Shown: positions 1 through 5,558 of the stretch, piece after piece
How the letters are laid out: each line of letters opens with the position of its first letter
Numbering within the stretch: the stretch's first letter is position 1
Source of the DNA: Nanobdellati archaeon
GTDB taxonomy: Archaea > B1Sed10-29 > WALL01 > WAMD01
Length of the DNA stretch: 7,267 bases
Reading direction: 5' to 3'
NCBI GenBank assembly: GCA_015522495.1
Contig: WAMD01000013.1
Span: 1-7,267, forward strand
Position numbers and translations under genes: made by a program
The notes under the pieces: model-generated
What the model was told of the DNA's origin: nothing
What the model saw: only the letters and a program-made list of their open reading frames with translations
Database searches by the model: none

Positions 1-849
1 AAAAAAAGTGTTGATATTGACATATCACTGAAAAAGCCACCTAAGGTAGAGACATTCTTTTCAGAGGCAGAGGCGACTTATGGTTCTTCAGGTGAGATAT
101 CTGGGATCAAATTGGCTAGTAATCCGGTAATCCCGAGAGTAGTTGACGAAGTTACAAGTGATGAAGTGAAAGCAGGCGATGCACTTTTTCATTTGTATGA
201 AAAAGGTATTCCTGTGAGTAAGCTGTCGAACATGCTTTCCATAGGTGTTTTAGGGATTAAGAGAAAACTAGTCCCTACCAGGTGGAGTATAACTGCCGTT
301 GATGATTCAGTAGGGAAAGAGTTAATTGCGAAGGTGAAGGAGTTTCCTGAAGTATCTAATTATATGGTATTTGAAAGTTTCTATTTGGGAAACCGATTTG
401 AAGTTCTTCTTGCCCCTGGAAGGTGGATGTTTGAAAATGTTGAAATATACGATCCTGGATGTATTTGGGTTACTGGTGGTGAAAGGCCAGTGTACGTGAG
501 AGACTGGGAACCATTCAAAGGCAGAAAGGCATATGCTAGCCAAGTTGAGGGGGCTTATTATGCTGCTAGGCTGGCTGCCCTAGAGCGGTTAGCTAGAGAA
601 AAGAGACAGGCTTCAGTGTTGGTGGTTAGGGAGATAACCTCGGAGTATTGGATGCCCGTTGGAGTATGGCAGATTAGGGAAAATGTAAGAGCTGCGATGA
701 GGTCAAAACCAACAGTATTTGACTCTCTAGAAGAAAGTATAAGAGCAATAAATTCAAGGCTCAACGTTAAGAACGAGTGGGTAAACAAGAGTGAATTAAT
801 TTCTAGATTGAGGTCGCGGGATATATGGAAAAGATGGGTTAATGTTTAA
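1..849 (+). CDS. nreA: DNA repair protein NreA (Nre family), 5'-truncated
   Basis: Archaeal Nre protein, a family linked to DNA damage repair in archaea and, in NreA forms, to binding of the sliding clamp PCNA. The frame is open from base 1, so 282 C-terminal residues are visible; relatives are about 400 residues, so the N-terminal part (with its zinc-binding region) lies outside. Family signatures in visible numbering: [15 protein letters not shown] (88-102), [12 protein letters not shown] (138-149), and the REI..EYW.P.GVWQ.RE block (210-228), which together identify the Nre_N/Nre_C domains. Residues before the TTG at 112, including [14 protein letters not shown], also fit the family, so that TTG is not the start. 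The extreme C-terminus RDIWKRWV (273-280) sits where NreA proteins carry a PCNA-interacting (PIP) motif but lacks the usual Gln. The stop codon lies inside the 3' end of convergent ribH. Family call is firm; NreA rather than another Nre paralogue is less so. Confidence 0.93.
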   Translation, partial: KKSVDIDISLKKPPKVETFFSEAEATYGSSGEISGIKLASNPVIPRVVDEVTSDEVKAGDALFHLYEKGIPVSKLSNMLSIGVLGIKRKLVPTRWSITAVDDSVGKELIAKVKEFPEVSNYMVFESFYLGNRFEVLLAPGRWMFENVEIYDPGCIWVTGGERPVYVRDWEPFKGRKAYASQVEGAYYAARLAALERLAREKRQASVLVVREITSEYWMPVGVWQIRENVRAAMRSKPTVFDSLEESIRAINSRLNVKNEWVNKSELISRLRSRDIWKRWVNV

Positions 850-872
850 TTTCCATTTTTCCCATCTTTACC
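827..872. repeat. Inverted repeat over the nreA/ribH convergent stops; possible bidirectional terminator
   Basis: The left arm GGAAAAGATGGG (827-838) and right arm CCCATCTTTACC (861-872) are complementary at 11 of 12 positions, including nine uninterrupted pairs (830-838 with 861-869). The 22-nt loop holds both stop codons: nreA TAA at 847-849 and ribH TAA (complement of 839-841). The arms encode the last codons of each protein. A hairpin at a tail-to-tail junction suggests transcript ending or 3'-end protection for both genes, but there is no long T-tract after the right arm, so termination is an inference. Confidence 0.5.
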
Positions 873-1249
873 ACTGATTCCACCGATCTTTTTGCATACT
901 CTTCTATCCTCTCAACTGCCATAGCCCTTGTTGCATTTGGCCCTATAATCCCTAGTGACACTGGTTTTCCGAATTGTAAACTTAAATCAGTTATCTTTCT
1001 TGCAGCCTGGTTTGCGACGACTTCATCATGGTTTGTGTCACCTTTTATTACGACCCCTAGCGTTGCAACGCCCTCTATATCCTTTTCTTCGAGCAATCTT
1101 TTTATTGCAAGAGGCATGTCAAAACTTCCTGGCACCCATATCACGCCTCCGACTTCTGCACCCAATAACTTTGCATGCACCTTAGCTCTTTCGAGCATCT
1201 TACTTGTTATGTCATAATGAAATTCAGATACAACTATACCTATTTTCAT
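839..1249 (-). CDS. ribH: 6,7-dimethyl-8-ribityllumazine synthase (RibH)
   Basis: Lumazine synthase condenses 5-amino-6-ribitylamino-uracil with 3,4-dihydroxy-2-butanone 4-phosphate, the penultimate step of riboflavin synthesis, in the cytoplasm. The 136-residue protein has the short length of archaeal forms. Visible family features: SEF.YDIT (8-15) with the aromatic residue F10 expected to stack on the pyrimidine, [10 protein letters not shown] (39-48), and [11 protein letters not shown] (67-77) with the catalytic His at H74. The C-terminal helix [19 protein letters not shown] (103-121) resembles other archaeal RibH proteins. The ATG is supported by a perfect Shine-Dalgarno sequence GGAGGTGA four bases upstream. 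It is the second gene of an operon after ribC with a 14-nt gap, and its 3' end overlaps convergent nreA by 11 nt. High confidence from the catalytic motif and context. Confidence 0.96.
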   Translation of the reverse strand: MKIGIVVSEFHYDITSKMLERAKVHAKLLGAEVGGVIWVPGSFDMPLAIKRLLEEKDIEGVATLGVVIKGDTNHDEVVANQAARKITDLSLQFGKPVSLGIIGPNATRAMAVERIEEYAKRSVESVVKMGKMEIKH

Positions 1250-1253
1250 TCTG

Positions 1254-1261
1254 TCACCTCC
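1254..1261 (-). promoter_or_regulatory. Strong Shine-Dalgarno site of ribH
   Basis: On the minus strand GGAGGTGA ends four bases before the ribH ATG. It is an exact complement of the usual archaeal 16S rRNA 3' end (UCACCUCC) and occupies most of the 14-nt gap between the ribC stop and ribH start. It fixes the ribH start and contrasts with the SD-less, apparently leaderless first gene ribC. Confidence 0.85.
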
Positions 1262-1263
1262 AA

Positions 1264-1746
<483 letters not shown>

Positions 1747-1757
1747 CTATTTAAATC
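1747..1757 (-). promoter_or_regulatory. TATA-like box of ribC-ribH operon
   Basis: Read on the minus strand this is GATTTAAATAG, centred about 26-27 nt before the ribC ATG at 1725, so transcription would start at or next to the A of the start codon. The identical 11-mer stands the same distance before the zinc-binding protein gene at 3766, which supports a real promoter element. Confidence 0.7.
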
Positions 1758-1768
1758 ATATCATTGGA

Positions 1769-1783
1769 CGTTAGTGCCTAACG
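1769..1783. promoter_or_regulatory. Perfect 15-bp dyad between ribC and XPD helicase; operator candidate
   Basis: CGTTAG-TGC-CTAACG is a perfect inverted repeat with 6-bp arms and a 3-bp centre. It lies 12 bp upstream of the ribC TATA box on one side and directly abuts an AATAAAT box before the helicase on the other. This is a typical position for a dimeric regulator. Which gene it controls, and by what protein, cannot be told from the sequence. A riboflavin-pathway regulator would be one option. Confidence 0.45.
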
Positions 1784-1792
1784 AATAAATCA

Positions 1793-3682
1793 ATGAATAC
1801 ACAAAAATATACTATGAATGTTTTGTTTTCTCATGAAAAACCCAGGAGATACCAGGATGAATTGATAAATGATGTTGCCGAGGCAGTTTCAGGGAAATCA
1901 CATCTACTGGCTCACGCTCCTACAGGTATTGGTAAAACAGCCGCGGTGATAGGGCCTAGCTTGTCGTGGGCTCTTGAGAACAAGGGGACAGTGTTCTTTT
2001 TGACTCCCAAGATATCTCAGCATAGCATAGCTGTGGATGAACTAAGGAAAATAAAAGACAAGCATGGAGTTTTATTTAGGGCTGTGGATATGATTGGTAG
2101 GAAGTATGCATGTGTTGACGATACACTACATAATCTTGATGTTGAAGAGTTTTATGAAATATGCAGGAGGCGGAGGAAAGAAGAAAAATGTCAGTATTAT
2201 AAAAACGCAGTAGGATTTAATAAGGAGGAAAAGGAAGCTGCCAAACTTTATTTTGATAAACTAATGAGGGATTACCCAGGTATTGATTATGCATCTAATC
2301 TGGTAGATATGTGTAAGAATTTTGTATATGCTGGAGAAGAGACTCCTCTGTGTGCATATGAGATTATGACTAAGATGGCAAGTCAATCAACAGTTGTGAT
2401 TGCAGATTATTTTCATTTGTTATCCCCTTCAATAAGGCAAGTCTTTTTGGATAGAACGAAAAAGAAACTTTCCAAGTCTATAGTTATCATAGATGAAGCG
2501 CATAATGTCCCAGATAGGGTTAGGTCGCATCTTAGCATATCAATAACTCACTTGTTAGTTAACAAGGCAGAGAAGGAATTAAGGGTGATGGGTGTTAAAG
2601 ATCTACAGAAGCAGGTAGTTAGGTTGAAGAGAGCTATGAATGAAATATTAGAGAAGAAACTGAAGGATAAAAAAGAAGTACTGATTTTGAAGGAAGACCT
2701 CCCAGACATAGATCATGAGGAGTTTAAGTCAGTGGGGTTAGCTTACTTAGAAGCGTCTAATAGAACAAAATCTGCTTGTGTGAAACTTGCAAAGTTTTTT
2801 TCATTATGGGAACAGGATTTATCTAGTTATCTCCGAATGGCCAGAAAATGGAAGAGTGGAGGCATGACGATTAGTTATAAAAACTTGGATCCGAGTTTAG
2901 CAACTAGTGACCTAATAAAAGAAGCCAGATCCGTGATTGCCATGAGCGGGACACTCACTCCATTGGAGATGTATAGAGATTTGTTAGGATTTGAGAAGGA
3001 CAGGACTATGCTGAGGATTTACAAAAGTCCATTTCCCAAGAAAAATAGATTAAATCTGATATATACTGGAGTAACTACTAAATACTCCCAGAGAACTAGG
3101 GAGAACTTTGCCAGGTTGGCTGATTTAGTGACTAGAGTTGTTAATGCCGTTCCTGGGAACGTGGCTGTTTTCTTACCTTCGTACGATGTTATGAACTCTA
3201 TTTTAGCAATGGTGAAGATGAACAAGCCAGTGTTTGTCCAAAAGGAAAATAACTCACCTAGTGATTTAATGAGGATGCTTTCCGAATTTAGGAATATGAA
3301 AAGCTCTGGAGCTGTCCTTTTTGCAGTGGCTGGCGGTAGTCTTTCAGAAGGAATTGATTACCCAGGGAGAGACCTACTAGCTGTTTTGGTTGTTGGGATT
3401 CCATTGAATGAATACGACCTAGAAACAAAAGCTTTAATTGATTATTACGAGTACAAGTTTGGAGCTGGTTGGACATATGGATATCTTTATCCTGCAATGG
3501 CTAGAGCCATACAAGCAGCCGGCAGGTTGATAAGAAACCCAGATGATATCGGCGTTGTGGTATTCATGGATGAGAGGTATACGTGGAAGAATTATTCTAG
3601 ATGCTTTCCACCGGATCTTGAATTTAAAGTGAGTATATCCCCAGAGTTAGACGTTAGGAGATTCTTTGAAAGGTTAGATTAA
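1793..3682 (+). CDS. XPD/Rad3-family iron-sulfur DNA helicase
   Basis: Superfamily 2 helicase of the XPD/Rad3 type. Family members unwind DNA 5' to 3' using ATP and a 4Fe-4S cluster and act in DNA repair. The 629-residue length is typical of archaeal XPD. Motifs in order: RRYQ (18-21), Walker A APTGIGKT (42-49, Lys48), Cys-rich domain C107, C124, C133 and C187 (KYAC, EIC, EKCQYY, PLCAYE), DEAH box (234-237), SGTLTP (385-390), GGSLSEGIDYPG (514-525), and motif VI QAAGRLIRNPDD (574-585). A fifth cysteine, C174, lies between the presumed third and fourth ligands. The start is uncertain: ATG 1793 is the longest, but ATG 1814 (giving 622 residues beginning MNVLFSHEKPRRYQ) has an AATAAAT box centred 26-27 nt upstream, which would fit a leaderless transcript. 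Neither has an SD site. Divergent from ribC. Family is certain; the repair role is from family knowledge. Confidence 0.95.
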   Translation: MNTQKYTMNVLFSHEKPRRYQDELINDVAEAVSGKSHLLAHAPTGIGKTAAVIGPSLSWALENKGTVFFLTPKISQHSIAVDELRKIKDKHGVLFRAVDMIGRKYACVDDTLHNLDVEEFYEICRRRRKEEKCQYYKNAVGFNKEEKEAAKLYFDKLMRDYPGIDYASNLVDMCKNFVYAGEETPLCAYEIMTKMASQSTVVIADYFHLLSPSIRQVFLDRTKKKLSKSIVIIDEAHNVPDRVRSHLSISITHLLVNKAEKELRVMGVKDLQKQVVRLKRAMNEILEKKLKDKKEVLILKEDLPDIDHEEFKSVGLAYLEASNRTKSACVKLAKFFSLWEQDLSSYLRMARKWKSGGMTISYKNLDPSLATSDLIKEARSVIAMSGTLTPLEMYRDLLGFEKDRTMLRIYKSPFPKKNRLNLIYTGVTTKYSQRTRENFARLADLVTRVVNAVPGNVAVFLPSYDVMNSILAMVKMNKPVFVQKENNSPSDLMRMLSEFRNMKSSGAVLFAVAGGSLSEGIDYPGRDLLAVLVVGIPLNEYDLETKALIDYYEYKFGAGWTYGYLYPAMARAIQAAGRLIRNPDDIGVVVFMDERYTWKNYSRCFPPDLEFKVSISPELDVRRFFERLD

Positions 3683-3732
3683 ACTAGTGTTAATGTGTAT
3701 ATCGTAACGTCACATGAGTAAAACAGTGATGA

Positions 3733-3743
3733 GATTTAAATAG
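3733..3743 (+). promoter_or_regulatory. TATA-like box of the zinc-binding protein gene
   Basis: GATTTAAATAG is centred about 27 nt before the ATG at 3766 and is identical over 11 bases to the ribC box. It predicts a leaderless mRNA beginning near 3765. This argues for the ATG at 3766 over the GTG codons at 3751 and 3763. Confidence 0.7.
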
Positions 3744-3765
3744 TTATCCTGTGTTAATTACTGTG

Positions 3766-4101
3766 ATGGTATACTGTAGCCTTTGTAAGGAGACAAAGGA
3801 CTCGAAAGTTAACTGGATTATAAGTGATAATGGAGTAGATGGCTTAGTCAAAAAGTATAGGATATGTGATGACTGTGCGATGTACTTGATAAAACAAGTT
3901 TCTAGGGATATACTTGGTCTAAGGGAAAACGAAGAGCTTTCATTCCCACTTGAGCTCACAAAGATTGGGGCTCTTGATAAGGTTCAAATATCTAATGATT
4001 CTGATCTAGAAATAGTTTTGAAAATAGATTTTTCTCAGGCGAGAAGATTAATTGAAAAGAAAACAGAAAAAGAAGCGCTGACTTCGATGAAAAAGCCCTG
4101 A
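3766..4101 (+). CDS. Small four-cysteine zinc-binding protein, unknown function
   Basis: I do not recognise this gene. The 111-residue soluble protein begins with two CxxC knuckles, YCSLC (C4, C7) and ICDDC (C34, C37), about 26 residues apart, which is the layout of a zinc ribbon or treble-clef finger. The remainder (about 45-111) has no cysteine and reads as an alpha/beta region (LELTKIGALDKVQI, LEIVLKIDF) followed by a charged helix rich in Lys, Glu and Arg. No membrane segment or signal peptide is seen. The start is set by the TATA box at 3733-3743; upstream GTG starts would add up to five residues before the first finger. It stands alone between the helicase (83 nt upstream of its ATG) and a convergent gene. 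A nucleic-acid- or protein-binding role is plausible from the finger but is inference only. Confidence 0.75.
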   Translation: MVYCSLCKETKDSKVNWIISDNGVDGLVKKYRICDDCAMYLIKQVSRDILGLRENEELSFPLELTKIGALDKVQISNDSDLEIVLKIDFSQARRLIEKKTEKEALTSMKKP

Positions 4102-4105
4102 CTAA

Positions 4106-4112
4106 TTTTTTT
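4106..4112 (+). terminator. T-tract terminator after the zinc-binding protein gene
   Basis: Seven consecutive T on the coding strand begin five bases after the TGA stop. Archaeal intrinsic termination is driven mainly by such U-tracts without needing a stable hairpin. The 49-nt convergent gap to the next gene otherwise holds only a weak 5-bp inverted repeat. Confidence 0.5.
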
Positions 4113-4150
4113 AACGATGAGTAGATGGATAATAGATGTGATCCACTATC

Positions 4151-4609
4151 TTATTTAACAACTTCTAGATACGCGCTTTCTTTGTATTCTTTATCCCCGG
4201 CATCAGCAGTAACGGTTATTCTATAAGTACCTTCAGTTAAATTACCTACTACTGTTAGAGGTATCTCCAGCTTCCTGTATGCTCCAGCTCCTATAACTGG
4301 CTCTGTGTGATTTGTGCTTGATAGCACTATTGAGCTAGTTTCAGGTTTTATGTCGAAATAGACATTCTTCAAATCTCCACTACCTGTATTCCTAAACTCA
4401 ATAATAAGAGACGTGGACGTTCCTACTCTGATTTTGTCATCTGTGAATCTTATTGTCAAGTTCTTTGGGGCGCTCATCGAAATAGCGAACCAGAATACGA
4501 TGGCTAATATTACAATAGCAAAGGACCCTATCGCAATTTGTCTCCATTTTTTGTTTATCGGTCCAACCTCGTTAACTTCCAAATCCATACCTTCTCCCAA
4601 AAAAGACAT
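4151..4609 (-). CDS. Membrane-anchored Ig-like (CARDB/NEW3-type) protein
   Basis: The 152-residue protein has a short charged N-terminus with KKWR (20-23), one hydrophobic helix at about 25-45, and a beta-rich domain of about 105 residues outside. The positive-inside rule places the C-terminal domain outside the cell. That domain carries hallmarks of Ig-like CARDB/NEW3 modules: VG.S..L.IEF.NTGSGDLKNVYF (about 62-85), a middle IPLTVVGNLTEGTYRITV (116-133) and a final AYLEVVK strand. Such domains serve in cell-surface binding or spacing; no catalytic residues are seen. Three N-glycosylation sequons (N50, N100, N123) lie in the predicted outer part. A second possible start, ATG at 4588 (M8, 145 residues), has a good SD site (GGGAG, five bases upstream), while ATG 4609 has GGTGG nearby. 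The gene is divergent from an HExxH membrane protein and shares its A/T box. Function unknown beyond topology. Confidence 0.75.
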   Translation of the reverse strand: MSFLGEGMDLEVNEVGPINKKWRQIAIGSFAIVILAIVFWFAISMSAPKNLTIRFTDDKIRVGTSTSLIIEFRNTGSGDLKNVYFDIKPETSSIVLSSTNHTEPVIGAGAYRKLEIPLTVVGNLTEGTYRITVTADAGDKEYKESAYLEVVK

Positions 4610-4610
4610 C

Positions 4611-4636
4611 TGACCACCAAGGGAATAACTTGGTCA
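4611..4636. promoter_or_regulatory. Nested inverted repeats in the divergent promoter; operator candidate
   Basis: Two overlapping dyads are present: TGACCA (4611-4616) with TGGTCA (4631-4636), and ACCAAG (4616-4621) with CTTGGT (4629-4634). They cover the expected transcription start of the Ig-like gene (near 4617) and lie just upstream of the A/T box for the membrane protease gene. They could bind a regulator of the pair, or form a small hairpin in the Ig-like transcript. Short arms, so only tentative. Confidence 0.3.
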
Positions 4637-4637
4637 G

Positions 4638-4650
4638 TATTTTTAAATTT
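4638..4650. promoter_or_regulatory. Shared TATA-like box of divergent genes
   Basis: TATTTTTAAATTT can be read as a TATA element on both strands. On the plus strand it is centred about 26 nt before the ATG at 4669. On the minus strand (TTTAAAAATA) it predicts a start near 4617, eight bases before the ATG of the Ig-like gene. It is the only clear TATA-like run in the gap, so the two genes probably compete for or share it. Confidence 0.5.
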
Positions 4651-4668
4651 AATCTCTAGAATATGTAC

Positions 4669-5208
4669 ATGCTTGAAAGTATCATCTTGTTCCCTGGAAT
4701 GATTGCTCATGAGACCGCACATGCATTGGCTTGTTTGGTTGCTGGGGTAAAGGTAATTGAGTTTAAGCCTTGGGGATTGAAAGAGGCACATGTTAAACAC
4801 GAAGAACCAGGGCCTGTAGGTATGGTACTAGTGAGTTTGTCTCCATTTTTCTTTAATGTGTTTTTAGCAGGTTTGACTATTTACTTTGGTCATCTTAGCC
4901 TTAAGGTTGGATCATTTTTACTTGCTTTGTTTATGTACTGGTTGGCTTTTTCCTTCAGCTATTACGGTGTGCCGAGCACAGCTGATGTACATAATGCATA
5001 TTCTTCGGTTACTAGATCATGGTGGAGTTGGGCATCTGGACATGAAGGTATGGTTAAAGCAGTTTTGGCGTGGATCGTAACAGCGCCGGTATTTTTACCT
5101 GTACTAATTACATTGTTCATCCTTTACCTGTTCGCTAGGATAGATCATATTGGTGTACTGGTATTTGTAATATTGTTCATATGGCTTGCTTCTATATTTG
5201 GGATCTGA
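4669..5208 (+). CDS. Putative integral-membrane zinc metalloprotease (HExxH, M50-like)
   Basis: Polytopic membrane protein of 179 residues (181 if the ATG at 4663 is used; numbering below follows that form). The first hydrophobic helix contains HETAH (16-20), a zincin HExxH motif, followed by ALACLVAGVKVIEFKPWG, a layout seen in site-2-protease-like (M50) membrane peptidases. Further hydrophobic segments lie at about 52-74, 81-103, 131-158 and 163-181. The standard M50 NPDG motif is absent. PSTAD (104-108) after the third hydrophobic segment offers D108 as a possible third zinc ligand. The start at 4669 fits the A/T box by the leaderless spacing seen elsewhere in the window; 4663 would lie upstream of the expected transcript start. 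Divergent neighbour: a single-pass Ig-like surface protein, a conceivable partner or substrate. Proteolytic activity is inferred, not shown. Confidence 0.7.
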   Translation: MLESIILFPGMIAHETAHALACLVAGVKVIEFKPWGLKEAHVKHEEPGPVGMVLVSLSPFFFNVFLAGLTIYFGHLSLKVGSFLLALFMYWLAFSFSYYGVPSTADVHNAYSSVTRSWWSWASGHEGMVKAVLAWIVTAPVFLPVLITLFILYLFARIDHIGVLVFVILFIWLASIFGI

Positions 5209-5243
5209 CTTATTTGGATAATGCTTTTAATGCCGGATAAACC

Positions 5244-5251
5244 ATTTTATA
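5244..5251 (+). promoter_or_regulatory. TATA-like box of the small basic protein gene
   Basis: ATTTTATA is centred about 26-27 nt before the ATG at 5274, repeating the leaderless spacing of ribC and the zinc-binding protein gene. It supports that ATG over the TTG at 5268. Confidence 0.55.
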
Positions 5252-5273
5252 CCATAATTTTCATAAATTGACT

Positions 5274-5558
5274 ATGCCAGTGTCAAAATTACCTAAGGGA
5301 TTGGCGGAGAAGTGGAAGGCCCTTAAAGGATTTACACATAAGTGGGATAACCCTAGGTTGAAGGAAGCGGCTAAGAACGCATTTAATAAATCTCCAGGAA
5401 AGATGAGACCGTCTGACGTAAACGAGTTTCTCAGAGTGGTTAAGGAAATAGAAAAAGAAGGGAATCTCACAAAGAAGGATAAGAGGTTAGCAGCAAAGCT
5501 TGTTTTGGCGTTCAAGAAATGGACTTATGAGGGAAAGATAAAGGAGAGACTTGCTTGA
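5274..5558 (+). CDS. Small highly basic protein, unknown function
   Basis: I do not recognise this gene. The 94-residue protein has no cysteine, signal peptide or membrane helix. It holds about 20 Lys and 5 Arg against 11 acidic residues, so it is strongly positive. The sequence looks mostly helical, with three Trp (W14, W24, W83), a Pro-rich break around SPGKMRPSD (40-48), and amphipathic stretches such as NEFLRVVKEIEKEG (50-63) and RLAAKLVLAFKKW (71-83). Charge and size fit binding to DNA, RNA or ribosomes, but no named domain is evident. The start is chosen from the upstream TATA-like box; there is no SD site. The last 47 nt overlap the 3' end of the DUF72 gene on the other strand. It is likely a real gene because it has its own promoter and biased amino-acid composition over its whole length. 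Confidence 0.7.
   Translation: MPVSKLPKGLAEKWKALKGFTHKWDNPRLKEAAKNAFNKSPGKMRPSDVNEFLRVVKEIEKEGNLTKKDKRLAAKLVLAFKKWTYEGKIKERLA

Noticed and set aside
112..114. TTG as the start codon of the Nre gene
   Set aside because: The frame is open back to base 1 and the upstream residues continue the Nre family pattern, so the gene is simply cut by the window edge.
3693..3715. ATGTG/CACAT inverted repeat upstream of the zinc-binding protein gene
   Set aside because: Five-bp arms with a 13-nt spacer are too weak to call an operator.
4126..4145. TGGAT/ATCCA inverted repeat in the gap between the two convergent genes
   Set aside because: Only a 5-bp stem with a 10-nt loop and no adjoining T-tract; expected by chance in A/T-rich DNA.
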